This document shows, piece after piece, positions 18,307-30,394 of a stretch of DNA of 64,000 nucleotides. The notes beneath the pieces were generated by a model, which was not told the origin of the DNA, made no database searches, and saw nothing but the letters and a program-made list of their open reading frames with translations. The DNA lies in the NCBI GenBank assembly GCA_010604095.1, contig JAABLG010000005.1, positions 1 to 64,000 of the forward strand. Direction: 5' to 3'. The translations under genes were made by a program, and so were the position numbers. The first letter of the stretch is position 1. The number at the start of each line of letters is the position of its first letter. Source of the stretch: Streptococcus vestibularis. GTDB lineage: Bacteria; Bacillota; Bacilli; Lactobacillales; Streptococcaceae.

Positions 18307-19161
18307 ATGCAAACGGCACAGTATATTATTGAATTACTAAAAGCGGTTTTTCTAGGGGTTGTTGAAGGAGTCACTGAGTGGTTGCCTATTTCGTCAACAG
18401 GTCACTTGATTTTGGTTAATGAATTCTTGAACTTGAGACAAAGTAAAGCCTTCATCGATATGTTTAATATCGTTATTCAGCTTGGAGCTATTCTGGCGGT
18501 TATGGTCATCTACTTTAAACATTTGAATCCCTTCCAACCTGGTAAGACAGCACGTGAAGTGCAATTGACTTGGCAACTTTGGCTTAAGGTAGTCATTGCT
18601 TGTATCCCTTCAGCTTTCATTGGACTCTTTTTGGATGATTGGATGGAAGCTCACCTCAGTAATTTCCTTGTTGTAGCCATCATGTTGGTGGCTTACGGGA
18701 TTGCCTTTATTTGGATTGAGGACCGTAATCGACGTGTTGAACCTAAGGTAACCGATTTGGCACGAATGTCTTACAAGACAGCTTTCTATATCGGTCTTTT
18801 CCAAGTTTTGAGTATCATCCCAGGGACAAGCCGTTCAGGTGCTACTATTCTTGGGGGTATCATCGTTGGTACTAGCCGTAGCGTAGCCGCTGACTTCACT
18901 TTCTTCCTTGGTATTCCAACCATGTTTGGTTACAGTGGGCTTAAGGCAGTTAAGTACTTTATTGATGGGAATACATTGACTGGAGGACAAGTAGCCATTC
19001 TCCTGGTAGCTAGTGTAACAGCCTTTGTTGTCAGCTTGTTTGTCATTCGCTTCTTGATGAACTACATTAAGAAACATGACTTCACAGTTTTCGGGAAATA
19101 CCGTATTGTACTTGGTATTATCGTGCTTCTCTATGGAGCGATCAAACTTATTTTTGGATAA
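18307..19161 (+). CDS. uppP: undecaprenyl-diphosphatase (bacitracin resistance)
   Basis: 284-residue integral membrane phosphatase of the BacA/UppP family. It dephosphorylates undecaprenyl diphosphate to the monophosphate lipid carrier used for peptidoglycan and wall glycans. Both catalytic signatures are present: [14 protein letters not shown] (residues 20-33) and [10 protein letters not shown] (around residue 175), with several hydrophobic helices. A GGAGTG ribosome site lies 6 nt before the start. It belongs with uppS, rgpG and pbp2A in this window as carrier-cycle genes. Confidence 0.96.
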   Translation: MQTAQYIIELLKAVFLGVVEGVTEWLPISSTGHLILVNEFLNLRQSKAFIDMFNIVIQLGAILAVMVIYFKHLNPFQPGKTAREVQLTWQLWLKVVIACIPSAFIGLFLDDWMEAHLSNFLVVAIMLVAYGIAFIWIEDRNRRVEPKVTDLARMSYKTAFYIGLFQVLSIIPGTSRSGATILGGIIVGTSRSVAADFTFFLGIPTMFGYSGLKAVKYFIDGNTLTGGQVAILLVASVTAFVVSLFVIRFLMNYIKKHDFTVFGKYRIVLGIIVLLYGAIKLIFG

Positions 19162-19217
19162 TATAAGCAACTTGACAAAGAGATCACAATCAAGGGGTCT
19201 CAAGGTAATAAGCAAGT

Positions 19218-19268
19218 AAAAAACGAGGAATCTCTCAAAAAATCAGAGCAGGTTCCTCGTTTTTTTTA
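19218..19268 (+). terminator. uppP terminator
   Basis: AAAACGAGGAA/TTCCTCGTTTT stem with a 22-nt loop and long T run. Confidence 0.85.
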
Positions 19269-19363
19269 TTTTCACTACACCGTATTGCATCTCTTTTTTA
19301 TCGGTCACATCCTTAGTAAGGCTATCTTTCGGGATGTTTATTTTCTATACACTTAGAAAAGGC

Positions 19364-20245
19364 CTATTTTTTCGGAACGGAATAAACTTCAATGTGATTT
19401 CCAAGTATTTTAATGTCCACTGGCAAGTTATCAGATTTATCACCATCAACATCTGATTCCAAGGCGATATCTGAAGATATTTTTATCGTTTTTGCTTTGA
19501 TATATTCAATATTAGCGTTCTCAACGACTTCCCCTTTTAACAAATCTGGAATAGTAGATAGCTTAGAGAGAATGGACGCATCTTTCAAAATCAAGATATT
19601 TCCATAGCCGTCTTTGTTTTCATCAAATAGTTTTTTGTCAGCGTAATAGTTAGATAAGAGTACTAATACTTGACTTGCTTCTCCCTTATAATTGCCATTT
19701 TCGGTTTCAATAAGAATATTAAATACTTCGTCTTTTATGACAGACTTCATTGTATTGACTGCATATGCGAAGATTCCATATTTAGTTTTATCTTCTATTC
19801 CAACATTATGGATGGCTTCTGGCAAAGATCCTATACTAAAAATATAGCCGAAATAATTTTGATTAACTTTTCCAATGTCAATGGTATTCGTGCAATTGAA
19901 ATCAAGTTCTTCAATGGCTTTGTCAATATCTTGATTTATTTCCAGTAATTTTGTGATTAAATTACCAGTTCCTCCAGGAATGATGCCAAGTCTTGGAATG
20001 TAATCTTTTTCAGCGATTCCTGAAATGACTTCGTTTACCGTACCATCCCCACCAAAAACTATCACCGCTTCATACTTTTCCTTAGACGCCCTTTCAGCAA
20101 AGTGGGTAGCATCTTTAGATTTTTGTGTGATTTTAGTTTCAACATCGTCAAAATATTCCCTAGCTTTATTTTCTATATTTGCTTTATAATCTAGCGCCTT
20201 TTCTCCACCTGAGGTTGGATTAATAATTAACATGGCTTTTTTCAT
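19364..20245 (-). CDS. diacylglycerol/lipid kinase family protein (DagK/YegS-like)
   Basis: 293 residues. The DAGK catalytic domain occupies about residues 1-130, with LIINPTSGG, the nucleotide-binding FGGDGTVNEVISGI and the PGGTGNLITK motif. The C-terminal beta-sandwich completes the fold. Family members phosphorylate diacylglycerol or related lipids, returning them to phosphatidate for phospholipid synthesis; the substrate here is not defined. Start supported by AGGGAGA. It stands alone; base composition is more AT-rich than its neighbours. Confidence 0.88.
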   Translation of the reverse strand: MKKAMLIINPTSGGEKALDYKANIENKAREYFDDVETKITQKSKDATHFAERASKEKYEAVIVFGGDGTVNEVISGIAEKDYIPRLGIIPGGTGNLITKLLEINQDIDKAIEELDFNCTNTIDIGKVNQNYFGYIFSIGSLPEAIHNVGIEDKTKYGIFAYAVNTMKSVIKDEVFNILIETENGNYKGEASQVLVLLSNYYADKKLFDENKDGYGNILILKDASILSKLSTIPDLLKGEVVENANIEYIKAKTIKISSDIALESDVDGDKSDNLPVDIKILGNHIEVYSVPKK

Positions 20246-20451
20246 TGCTTTATTCTCCCTGCAACTTTAATTAGTTGTATTGTATCGCATCAACTGGTTA
20301 TGTGCTCTTTCTATTGTTTTTATTAGCTAGGGTAGTATATAGCCAAAACTTTCTATCTCAATAATTCTAATCCTCTCCGTCTATGAAGTAGTAACTGTTA
20401 TGAACAATTGGGGAAGAAAGTTAAAAACGTACCTTCCATATAGTTTAAGGT

Positions 20452-20823
20452 CTATTTGCTGAGGAGTTTTCCAAAAATAAGATAAGCTAGTGTCCAAAGG
20501 ACCAGTCCGCAAGTTAAGAAGCTAGCTAGGATTTTCAAGAAGTCCACGACATTATGCAAGGGATACCATCCAGATAAACATAGAATTGGAAGGATGGTAA
20601 CACACATGATTGAGAAGTGAAGCAGTGATTGTTGTCTGAGTGTCAAACGGTTATCGTCGTAAATGGGAGCAGTTGCTAGTATGATGGCGACAATTAGCCC
20701 CGTAAGAAAGGTAGATTTGTTTACTTGATGAGGTTGCCCGGATAAGTAGAGAAAAAGCGTCAAAAAACTCGTTATTCCTCCAGCAATGCTAGCTCGAAGC
20801 CATCCTTTTTTATAGGCAGTCAT
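20452..20823 (-). CDS. DUF3021-type membrane protein
   Basis: 123 residues, four hydrophobic helices. The pattern resembles DUF3021 proteins, which usually sit beside LytTR-family regulators and act with them; here neither flanking gene is a LytTR regulator. The start at 20823 is fixed by GGAGGT at 20831-20836, seven bases upstream; the ATG at 20829 would be too close to it. A minus-strand TATAAT (20855-20860) suggests its own promoter. Confidence 0.6.
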   Translation of the reverse strand: MTAYKKGWLRASIAGGITSFLTLFLYLSGQPHQVNKSTFLTGLIVAIILATAPIYDDNRLTLRQQSLLHFSIMCVTILPILCLSGWYPLHNVVDFLKILASFLTCGLVLWTLAYLIFGKLLSK

Positions 20824-20969
20824 GGTCATCACCTCCACATATAGGTTCACTTTTATTATACAACTTTCTGGGGGAGATGATAGGTATTAATGGGGAAATA
20901 CAAGGTTTTGTTAGCATTAGAGAATTTTTAGAAAAGCCTCTTAAAATAAGATCTAAACTTGCTCAGAAA

Positions 20970-20998
20970 TTGCTATCTCTTGGCTTTTCTAGTATAAT
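20970..20998 (+). promoter_or_regulatory. mecA promoter
   Basis: TTGCTA and TATAAT with 17-bp spacing, 30 bp before mecA. Confidence 0.7.
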
Positions 20999-21028
20999 GA
21001 AATAACTACTCGTGCGAGGTTTTTACAT

Positions 21029-21778
21029 ATGGAAATGAAACAAATAAGCGAGACAACTCTAAAAATCATGATTACCATGGAAGATCTTGAAGAGCATGGT
21101 ATGGAGTTGAAAGATTTCTTGATTCCCCAGGAAAAAACAGAGGAATTTTTCTACACTGTTATGGATGAGTTGGACTTGCCAGATAACTTTAAAAATAGCG
21201 GAATGCTGAGCTTTCGTGTCACGCCACGCAAGGACCGTGTGGATGTTTTCGTAACCAAATCAGATATTAAGGAAGAGCTTGACTTCAACGATTTGTCTGA
21301 CATGGATGAGTACTCTGGCCTTTCTCCAGAAGAGTTCCTCAAGGCTCTTGAAGGAAACTTCATGGATAAGGGAGATATTGAGGCTCACCATAAGCTTGAA
21401 GAACTCGAAAAGACTTTGGAAGAAGTTGATAAGTCAATGACAGAACCTAGCAAAGAAGAAGCTGAGGAAAACATTCGTGAAGATTATACCCACTACGTCT
21501 TGGCTTTCTCTGATTTTGATCAAGTGGTGACCTTTACGCAAGGCTTGAAGGATGTGCCTGTAGAAGGTTCTGAGCTTTATAAACTTGGCGATGTCTACTA
21601 TATGACAATCCTTCTTTACTTGGCCGATGAGCCTGATTACTACGCGAACAATATGTATGCGCGTTTCCTTGAATATGCAAATGTGGCAGATCGCACACGT
21701 GCCTACCTACAAGAGCATGCAATAATCTTGATGGAAGAGGACGCCTTACCGGTATTACAAGCAACGAAATGGAGCTAA
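21029..21778 (+). CDS. mecA: adaptor protein MecA
   Basis: 249-residue adaptor that delivers substrates to ClpC(P); in streptococci it targets competence regulators such as ComX/SigX. The N-terminal substrate-binding part ([23 protein letters not shown]) and the C-terminal ClpC-binding part ([26 protein letters not shown]) are conserved, joined by an acidic linker (about 95-150). rgpG begins 3 bp after its stop, so both genes share a transcript. A second in-frame ATG at codon 3 is an alternative start. Confidence 0.96.
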   Translation: MEMKQISETTLKIMITMEDLEEHGMELKDFLIPQEKTEEFFYTVMDELDLPDNFKNSGMLSFRVTPRKDRVDVFVTKSDIKEELDFNDLSDMDEYSGLSPEEFLKALEGNFMDKGDIEAHHKLEELEKTLEEVDKSMTEPSKEEAEENIREDYTHYVLAFSDFDQVVTFTQGLKDVPVEGSELYKLGDVYYMTILLYLADEPDYYANNMYARFLEYANVADRTRAYLQEHAIILMEEDALPVLQATKWS

Positions 21779-21781
21779 GAT

Positions 21782-22939
21782 ATGCCTTGGACAATTAACT
21801 ATATTTTTGTCTTGATTGGGGCTTTTTTAATCGCTGTTGTGACGACCCCTATAGTTCGCTCTTTGGCCTTTCGTGTCGGAGCCGTTGACAATCCAAATGC
21901 TAGACGTATTAATAAAAAACCAATGCCTAGTGCAGGTGGTTTAGCCATTTTGTTGTCTTTTGTATTATCAACCTTGGTGTTCATGCCCATGGTCATCCAT
22001 AAGGAAATCTGGCATATTTCATATATTAGGTACATTCTACCCGTTGTCGTGGGGGGGGCTATCGTCGCATTGACAGGCTTTATTGATGATATTCTAGAAT
22101 TAAAGCCTCTGCCTAAGATGATTGGTATTATGACTGGAGCAATCGTCGTGTGGGCTTTTACGGACTTCCGATTTGATAGCTTTAAGATTCCTTTTGGTGG
22201 TCCTATGATTTATTTTGGGCCAGTATTGACCTTGATTTTAACGGTATTATGGATTACTGCTATCACCAATGCTATTAATCTGATTGATGGTTTGGACGGT
22301 TTGGTCGGAGGAGTTTCTATCATTTCCCTTATGACGATGGGGGTAATTTCTTATTTCTTCCTCTATGATACTGATATTTTCTTGACCATGACCATCTTTG
22401 TCTTGGTGGCGGCTATTGTTGGCTTTTTCCCTTATAACTATCACCCTGCTATTATTTATCTCGGTGATACGGGGGCTCTCTTTATTGGTTTTATGATTGG
22501 TGTCTTATCGCTTCAGGGTTTGAAAAATGCAACGGCTGTAGCGATTTTATCGCCAGTTATTATCCTTGGGGTACCGATTGTAGATACGGTGGTGGCCATT
22601 GTCCGTCGTAAGTTGTCTGGGCGTCCAGCTATGGAAGCTGACAAGATGCACTTACACCACCGACTTTTAGCGATGGGGTTCACTCATCGAGGAGCTGTTT
22701 TAGTAGTCTATGCTATCGCTATCCTATTTTCATTGATTGCCCTCTTGCTCAATGTTTCTAGCCGTCTAGGTGGTATTCTCTTACTGTTAAGCTTGATGTT
22801 GGGAATGGAAATTCTGATTGAAGGGCTTGAGATTTGGGGCGTTGGTCGGACACCACTCTTTAATCTCTTGAAATTTATCGGGAATAGCGACTATCGTCAA
22901 GCGACCATGTTGAAATGGAAGCAAGAACGAAAAAAATAA
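21782..22939 (+). CDS. rgpG: UDP-GlcNAc:undecaprenyl-phosphate GlcNAc-1-phosphate transferase (RgpG/TagO/WecA family)
   Basis: 385-residue polytopic membrane enzyme, about 11 helices. It moves GlcNAc-1-phosphate from UDP-GlcNAc to undecaprenyl phosphate, starting rhamnose-glucose wall polysaccharide synthesis. Diagnostic motifs: DNPNARRINKKPMPSAGG (about 37-54), NLIDGLDGLVGG with the catalytic Asp cluster, and the cytoplasmic MHLHHRLLAMGF near residue 295. The mecA-rgpG-suf order is the streptococcal arrangement. The gene starts 3 bp after mecA without a strong own ribosome site, so translation is probably coupled. Confidence 0.94.
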   Translation: MPWTINYIFVLIGAFLIAVVTTPIVRSLAFRVGAVDNPNARRINKKPMPSAGGLAILLSFVLSTLVFMPMVIHKEIWHISYIRYILPVVVGGAIVALTGFIDDILELKPLPKMIGIMTGAIVVWAFTDFRFDSFKIPFGGPMIYFGPVLTLILTVLWITAITNAINLIDGLDGLVGGVSIISLMTMGVISYFFLYDTDIFLTMTIFVLVAAIVGFFPYNYHPAIIYLGDTGALFIGFMIGVLSLQGLKNATAVAILSPVIILGVPIVDTVVAIVRRKLSGRPAMEADKMHLHHRLLAMGFTHRGAVLVVYAIAILFSLIALLLNVSSRLGGILLLLSLMLGMEILIEGLEIWGVGRTPLFNLLKFIGNSDYRQATMLKWKQERKK

Positions 22940-22945
22940 ACATTT

Positions 22946-22970
22946 GAAAAGCCAAGTAATGGCTTTTTTG
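22946..22970 (+). terminator. mecA-rgpG terminator
   Basis: AAAAGCC/GGCTTTT stem and T run, directly followed by the suf promoter. Confidence 0.8.
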
Positions 22971-22977
22971 TTATAAT
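22969..22977 (+). promoter_or_regulatory. suf operon promoter, extended -10
   Basis: TG-T-TATAAT abuts the preceding terminator, leaving a leader of about 115 nt before sufC. Confidence 0.65.
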
Positions 22978-23097
22978 GATTCTAATTAAGGAAGATGGAA
23001 TTTGTTTCCTATTTTCCAGAAAATAGCAATGCTGTTTTCAAAAATAATGGTATTTTGCGAGCTAAGTCTCGCTGTATATATGAAAAAGGAGTATACA

Positions 23098-23868
23098 ATG
23101 TCTGTACTTGAAATCAAAAATCTTCATGTTTCTGTTGAAGATAAGGAAATCTTGAAGGGTCTCAATTTGACCCTTAAAACGGGTGAGATTGCTGCCATCA
23201 TGGGTCCTAACGGAACAGGTAAATCTACCCTCTCAGCTGCTATCATGGGTAATCCAAACTATGAGGTTACAGAAGGTGACATCCTTTTTGATGGTGAAAG
23301 CATCCTTGACTTGGAAGTTGACGAACGTGCACGTCTCGGTCTTTTCCTTGCCATGCAATACCCAGCTGAAATTCCAGGGATTACGAATGCTGAGTTCATC
23401 CGTGCGGCTATGAACGCTGGTAAAGAAGATGAGGATAAGATTTCTGTCCTTGATTTCATCACTAAATTGGATGAGAAAATGGAATTACTTGGTATGCGTG
23501 AAGAAATGGCTGAGCGTTACCTTAATGAAGGTTTCTCAGGTGGTGAGAAGAAACGTAACGAAATTCTTCAATTGCTCATGTTGGAACCTAAATTTGCCCT
23601 TCTTGATGAAATTGACTCAGGTCTTGATATTGATGCCCTTAAAGTAGTTTCAAAAGGGGTTAATGCCATGCGTGGTGAAGGTTTTGGTGCCATGATTATC
23701 ACTCACTACCAACGTCTCTTGAACTACATCACTCCAGATGTGGTACACGTGATGATGGAAGGGAAAGTGGTTCTTTCAGGCGGTCCTGAATTGGCTGCTC
23801 GTCTTGAGCAAGAAGGGTATGCGAAAATCGCTGAAGAGCTCGGCTACGAGTACCACGAAGAAGCTTAA
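23098..23868 (+). CDS. sufC: Fe-S cluster assembly ATPase SufC
   Basis: 256-residue ABC-type ATPase of the SufBCD scaffold, which builds iron-sulphur clusters in the cytoplasm. Walker A GPNGTGKST (36-44), signature FSGGEKKR, Walker B ALLDEIDSGLD; the DSGLD form is typical of SufC. Start at 23098 (MSVLEIKNLHV) follows AAAAAGGAG; a 32-residue in-frame extension has no support. First gene of sufCDSUB, all on the plus strand with short gaps. Confidence 0.97.
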   Translation: MSVLEIKNLHVSVEDKEILKGLNLTLKTGEIAAIMGPNGTGKSTLSAAIMGNPNYEVTEGDILFDGESILDLEVDERARLGLFLAMQYPAEIPGITNAEFIRAAMNAGKEDEDKISVLDFITKLDEKMELLGMREEMAERYLNEGFSGGEKKRNEILQLLMLEPKFALLDEIDSGLDIDALKVVSKGVNAMRGEGFGAMIITHYQRLLNYITPDVVHVMMEGKVVLSGGPELAARLEQEGYAKIAEELGYEYHEEA

Positions 23869-23904
23869 GTCAGTTACTCGAAATAACTAGAAAAGGAGTA
23901 ACCT

Positions 23905-25167
23905 ATGTCAAAAGAATCTATTATCGCTTTTTCTCAAGCAAAAGCAGAGCCACTCTGGTTGCAAGACCTTCGTCAAGCAGCCTTTGATAAGCTTGAAAGC
24001 TTGGATCTTCCAAGAATTGAGCGTGTAAAATTCCATCGTTGGAATCTCGGTGATGGCACGCTTACTGAAAATGAACCATCAGCCAATGTGCCTGATTTTA
24101 CAGCGCTCGGAAACAACCCTAAATTGGTTCAAGTAGGAACAAATACTGTTCTTGAACAATTGCCAGCTGACTTGATTAGCCAAGGTGTGGTCTTCACAGA
24201 CCTTACAACTGCTCTTGAGGAAATCCCAGAAGTCGTTGAAGCCTTCTTTGGTAAGGCCGTAGCCTATGATGAGGACAAATTGGCAGCTTATAACTATGCC
24301 TACTTCAATAGTGCAGCGGTCCTTTACGTGCCAGATAATGTCGAAGTTGATTTGCCAGTTGAGGGCTATTTCTACCAAGATGGGATTTCAAATGTTCCGT
24401 TTAACAAACACATTTTAATTATAGCTGGTAAAAACAGTAAATTGACTTACCTTGAACGTTTTGAAACCCTAGGTGAAGCGACTGAAAAAGCCAGTGCTAA
24501 TATTTCTGTAGAAGTTATTGCTCAAGACGGTGCCCAAGTTAAGTTTGCGGCCATTGACCGTTTGGGTGAAAATGTGACAACCTATATCAGTCGTCGAGGA
24601 CGTATCGGTCGTGATGCGAGTCTTGATTGGGCTCTTGGTATTATGAACGAGGGTAATGTCATTGCAGACTTTGATAGTGACTTGATTGGTGATGGTAGCC
24701 ATGCTAATCTTAAGGTTATCGGACTTTCATCTGGCCGTCAGGTTCAAGGGATTGATACTCGTGTGACTAACTATGGTAACAACTCTGTGGGTCATATCCT
24801 ACAACATGGGGTTATCTTAGAACGTGGTACCTTGACTTTCAATGGTATTGGTCACATTGTCAAAGGTGCTAAGGGTGCTGATGCGCAACAAGAAAGCCGT
24901 GTGCTCATGCTTTCAGACAAGGCCCGTTCAGACGCTAACCCAATCCTTTTGATTGATGAAAATGAAGTTACAGCAGGACATGCCGCTTCAATCGGTCAGG
25001 TGGATCCAGAGGATATGTACTACCTCATGAGTCGTGGACTTGATCAAGACACTGCAGAACGTTTGGTTATTCGTGGCTTCTTGGGAGCAGTTATCACTGA
25101 AATCCCAGTTAAAGAAGTGCGTGACGAGATGATTTCTGTAACAGATACCAAACTAAACAAACGTTAG
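23905..25167 (+). CDS. sufD: Fe-S cluster assembly protein SufD
   Basis: 420-residue beta-helix scaffold protein, paralogue of SufB, forming the SufBC2D complex. The C-terminal block GADAQQESRVLMLSDKARS, NEVTAGHAAS and [21 protein letters not shown] is diagnostic. GAAAAGGAG precedes the start; 36 bp separates it from sufC. The more variable N-terminus is usual for SufD. Confidence 0.96.
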   Translation: MSKESIIAFSQAKAEPLWLQDLRQAAFDKLESLDLPRIERVKFHRWNLGDGTLTENEPSANVPDFTALGNNPKLVQVGTNTVLEQLPADLISQGVVFTDLTTALEEIPEVVEAFFGKAVAYDEDKLAAYNYAYFNSAAVLYVPDNVEVDLPVEGYFYQDGISNVPFNKHILIIAGKNSKLTYLERFETLGEATEKASANISVEVIAQDGAQVKFAAIDRLGENVTTYISRRGRIGRDASLDWALGIMNEGNVIADFDSDLIGDGSHANLKVIGLSSGRQVQGIDTRVTNYGNNSVGHILQHGVILERGTLTFNGIGHIVKGAKGADAQQESRVLMLSDKARSDANPILLIDENEVTAGHAASIGQVDPEDMYYLMSRGLDQDTAERLVIRGFLGAVITEIPVKEVRDEMISVTDTKLNKR

Positions 25168-25211
25168 GAACTATCGACACAGATAGTCTAACTTATGATA
25201 TATCTAGATAG

Positions 25212-26874
<1,663 letters not shown>

Positions 26875-26914
26875 AATAAGAAAACTAATCAACCCTTTAA
26901 AAAAGGAAAATACT

Positions 26915-28333
26915 ATGACTGAAACAAATGAAAAAGTAGAACCAAAACCCATTGATCTTGGGGAATATAAATACGGTTTCCATGATGATGTGACACCAGT
27001 CTTTTCAACAGGAAAAGGAATCAGTGAAGACGTGGTTCGTGCCATGTCTGCTGAAAAAGGGGAACCTGAGTGGATGCTTGAATTCCGCTTGAAATCATTG
27101 GAAACCTTTAACAAAATGCCTATGCAAGAGTGGGGACCAGACCTTTCTGAAATCGACTTTGATGACTTGACCTATTTCCAAAAAGCGTCAGACAGACCTG
27201 CTCGTGACTGGGAAGATGTTCCTGAAAAAATCAAGGAAACCTTTGAACGTATTGGTATCCCCGAAGCTGAACGTGCTTACCTAGCAGGGGCTTCGGCTCA
27301 GTATGAATCAGAAGTGGTTTACCACAATATGAAAGAAGAGTACGATAAGTTGGGAATCATCTTTACGGATACAGACTCAGCTCTTAAAGAGTACCCAGAA
27401 CTCTTCAAGAAGTACTTCTCAAAACTGGTTCCTCCAACAGATAACAAATTTGCGGCCCTTAACTCAGCCTTCTGGTCAGGCGGTACCTTTATTTATGTGC
27501 CAAAAGGTGTTAAGGTAGATATCCCACTTCAAACCTACTTCCGTATCAATAATGAAGCTACGGCTCAGTTTGAACGCACACTCATCATCGTTGATGAAGG
27601 GGCCAGCGTTCACTATGTGGAAGGCTGTACGGCACCAACCTATACTTCAGCCAGCCTTCATGCGGCTATCGTTGAAATCTTTGCGCTTGAAGGAGCCTAT
27701 ATGCGTTATTCAACCATTCAAAACTGGTCAGATAGCGTCTATAATTTGGTAACCAAACGTGCTACTGCTAAGAAAAATGCGACTGTTGAGTGGATTGACG
27801 GTAATCTTGGTGCTAAGAAAACAATGAAGTACCCATCAGTTTACCTAGATGGTGAAGGTGCGCGTGGGACTATGCTTTCTATCGCCTTTGCCAATGCTGG
27901 TCAGCACCAGGACACAGGAGCTAAGATGATCCATAATGCGCCACATACATCATCATCTATTGTCTCTAAATCAATCGCCCGTAATGGTGGTAAGGTTGAC
28001 TATCGTGGCCAAGTAACTTTCAATAAGGACTCTAAGAAATCTGGTTCTCACATTGAATGTGACACGATCTTGATGGATGATTTATCTAAGTCAGATACGA
28101 TTCCATTTAATGAAATTCACAACTCACAAGTGGCTTTGGAACACGAAGCCAAAGTTTCTAAAATTTCTGAAGAGCAACTCTACTATCTCATGAGTCGTGG
28201 TCTTTCCGAACAAGAAGCTACTGAAATGATTGTCATGGGATTTGTAGAACCATTTACCAAAGAACTTCCAATGGAATATGCTGTTGAGCTTAACCGCTTG
28301 ATTAGTTATGAAATGGAAGGATCAGTTGGGTAA
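26915..28333 (+). CDS. sufB: Fe-S cluster assembly scaffold SufB
   Basis: 472-residue core scaffold of SufBC2D on which clusters form. Conserved blocks include [25 protein letters not shown] beta-helix entry, [14 protein letters not shown] with its Cys, and the C-terminal [19 protein letters not shown] and [14 protein letters not shown]. Start is preceded by AAAAAGGAAAA. It ends the operon and is followed by a clear terminator. Confidence 0.97.
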   Translation: MTETNEKVEPKPIDLGEYKYGFHDDVTPVFSTGKGISEDVVRAMSAEKGEPEWMLEFRLKSLETFNKMPMQEWGPDLSEIDFDDLTYFQKASDRPARDWEDVPEKIKETFERIGIPEAERAYLAGASAQYESEVVYHNMKEEYDKLGIIFTDTDSALKEYPELFKKYFSKLVPPTDNKFAALNSAFWSGGTFIYVPKGVKVDIPLQTYFRINNEATAQFERTLIIVDEGASVHYVEGCTAPTYTSASLHAAIVEIFALEGAYMRYSTIQNWSDSVYNLVTKRATAKKNATVEWIDGNLGAKKTMKYPSVYLDGEGARGTMLSIAFANAGQHQDTGAKMIHNAPHTSSSIVSKSIARNGGKVDYRGQVTFNKDSKKSGSHIECDTILMDDLSKSDTIPFNEIHNSQVALEHEAKVSKISEEQLYYLMSRGLSEQEATEMIVMGFVEPFTKELPMEYAVELNRLISYEMEGSVG

Positions 28334-28385
28334 GAAGTAGGCTTGTGTATAAATACAGAGTAAACTGAGAATTTAGTTCAAAACA

Positions 28386-28419
28386 AAAAAGGTTAAGATA
28401 TGCATCTTAGCCTTTTTTG
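28386..28419 (+). terminator. suf operon terminator
   Basis: AAAAAAGGTTAAGAT/ATCTTAGCCTTTTTT hairpin with ATGC loop. Confidence 0.92.
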
Positions 28420-28544
28420 TTGGCATTGATTGTAAATCGCCTATGTATAGTGAAGCAAGAGCTATAAATGCATCATTTTTGGGATATTTCGAGTCTTTTT
28501 AAAGACAAAAATGACTGAATTGTCGAATTATTAAGAATTACGTC

Positions 28545-28572
28545 TTTACTTTAGCTTATTTTGAGGTATAAT
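28545..28572 (+). promoter_or_regulatory. opp operon promoter
   Basis: TATAAT at 28567-28572 with TTTACT 16 bp upstream; 46 bp before oppA. A GTCTTT-TT-AAAGAC palindrome lies at 28493-28506, function unknown. The gap 28420-28617 holds nothing else. Confidence 0.6.
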
Positions 28573-28617
28573 TATACACGAAAGTAAATTTTTTATTGGA
28601 GGAGGTTTCTTATAATT

Positions 28618-30264
28618 ATGATTAAGAAACGTAACTTTAAGAGTATTGTAGCTGTTGGAGTAATTGCTTTAGCTTCTGCAACACTTCTTGCTGCTTGTGG
28701 CTCAAAATCAACCTCAAGTAAAGATGAAATTAACTGGTACACCCCTACTGAAATATTGACCCTTGATATTTCTAAAAATACAGATCACTATTCAGCCTTG
28801 GCGCTTGGGAACTCAGAAAGTAACTTACTTCGTGTTGATAAAGATGGGAAGTTGCAACCTGATTTGGCTAAAAAGGTTGATGTATCAGCTGATGGTTTGA
28901 CTTATACAGCGACTCTTAGAGATGACTTGAAGTATTCAGATGGTACTAAGCTTACTGCTGAGGACTTTGTCTATACTTGGCAACGTATGGTTGATCCTGC
29001 TACAGCTTCTGAGTATGCTTACCTTGCTTCAGATTCTCACCTTGTTAATGCTGCAGACATTATTGCTGGTAAGAAGAGCGTTGATGAATTGGGTGTTAAG
29101 GCTGAAGGAAATAAAGTTATCTTTACTTTGTCAAATCCTTCTCCACAATTCAAGAGTCTTTTGTCATTCTCAAACTTTGTTCCACAACATAAGGAATTTG
29201 TAGAAAAGACTGGAAAACAATACGGAACGAAGTCTGATAAACAAATTTATTCTGGACCTTTTAAAGTTGAAAATTGGAATGGTACAAGCGGTAGCTTCAA
29301 ACTTGTCAAAAATGACAATTATTGGGATGCTAAGCACGTTAAAACAAAGACAATCAATATTCAAACGGTTAAAAAACCTGATACAGCCGTCCAAATGTAT
29401 AAACAAGGTCAACTTGACTTTGCAAGCATTTCAAGTACGTCAGCAATCTTTAATTCAAATAAAAAGAACAAAGATGTTGTTACAGTTCCAGAAGCAACAA
29501 CAAGTTATATGACCTATAATGAAACTGGTAAAGTTAAAGGTCTAGATAATCTTAAAATCCGTCAAGCTCTCAACCTTGCTACTGACCGTAAAGGTATTGT
29601 CGAAGCTGCGGTTGATACAGGTTCAGTCCCAGCAACTAGTCTTGCACCTACTGGATTGGAAAAATTACCTGATGGTACTGATTTATCTAAATATGTGGCA
29701 CCTGGCTATAGCTATAATAAGGAAGAAGCAGCTAAGCTCTTCAAAGAAGGTCTTGCTGAAGCTGGTTTAAGTGACTTGAAATTGACAATTACAGCAGATT
29801 CAGATTCACCTGTTTCTAAAGCTGCAGTTGATTACATTAAAGAAACTTGGGAAAAAGCTCTTCCTGGTTTGACTGTTGAAGAAAAATTTGTGACATTTAA
29901 ACAACGTCTTGAAGATACTAAGAATCAAAACTTTGATGTTGCTCTTGTCTCTTGGGGTGGTGACTATCCAGAAGGATCAACATTCTATGGCTTGTTCACT
30001 TCAAATTCCGCTTATAACTATGGTAAGGCAAATAGCTCTACATACGATGCAGCCTATGAAAAAGCTATTTCGACTGATGCATTAGATCCAACAGCCTCTG
30101 CAAATGATTATAAAGCTGCTGAAAAAGCACTTTATGATGAAGCGATGTATAATCCGATTTACTTCCGATTTACAAAAGGCTTGCAAAATCCTTCAATCAA
30201 AGGACTTGTACGTAACTCAACTGGTCTTGATGTTGACTTCACCTATGCTTATAAAGATAAATAG
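28618..30264 (+). CDS. oppA: oligopeptide ABC transporter substrate-binding lipoprotein
   Basis: 548-residue family 5 extracellular solute-binding protein. Signal peptide with lipobox LAAC; lipidated C27. Family pattern includes LTAEDFVYTWQRMVDP, YSGPFKVENWN and FDVALVSWGGDYPEGSTF. It captures peptides outside the membrane for OppBCDF. The strong GGAGGAGG ribosome site and the hairpin after the gene point to more OppA than transporter subunits. It is shorter than the 650-residue AmiA-type proteins of streptococci, so this is the Opp-type system rather than Ami. Confidence 0.92.
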   Translation: MIKKRNFKSIVAVGVIALASATLLAACGSKSTSSKDEINWYTPTEILTLDISKNTDHYSALALGNSESNLLRVDKDGKLQPDLAKKVDVSADGLTYTATLRDDLKYSDGTKLTAEDFVYTWQRMVDPATASEYAYLASDSHLVNAADIIAGKKSVDELGVKAEGNKVIFTLSNPSPQFKSLLSFSNFVPQHKEFVEKTGKQYGTKSDKQIYSGPFKVENWNGTSGSFKLVKNDNYWDAKHVKTKTINIQTVKKPDTAVQMYKQGQLDFASISSTSAIFNSNKKNKDVVTVPEATTSYMTYNETGKVKGLDNLKIRQALNLATDRKGIVEAAVDTGSVPATSLAPTGLEKLPDGTDLSKYVAPGYSYNKEEAAKLFKEGLAEAGLSDLKLTITADSDSPVSKAAVDYIKETWEKALPGLTVEEKFVTFKQRLEDTKNQNFDVALVSWGGDYPEGSTFYGLFTSNSAYNYGKANSSTYDAAYEKAISTDALDPTASANDYKAAEKALYDEAMYNPIYFRFTKGLQNPSIKGLVRNSTGLDVDFTYAYKDK

Positions 30265-30340
30265 TTGCTATCATTATAATGACAGAGTAAAGTAGAACAT
30301 TCATCAGCTACTGTATGTACGTTTATCGCAAAATGAACTA

Positions 30341-30372
30341 AGAAGCTGGCGGCTTTAGTCCCAGCTTCTTTC
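30341..30372 (+). terminator. partial terminator between oppA and oppB
   Basis: Perfect 9-bp stem AGAAGCTGG/CCAGCTTCT followed by only TTTCGTT, so read-through is expected. Confidence 0.7.
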
Positions 30373-30394
30373 GTTGTTACATAAAGGAAATTTT

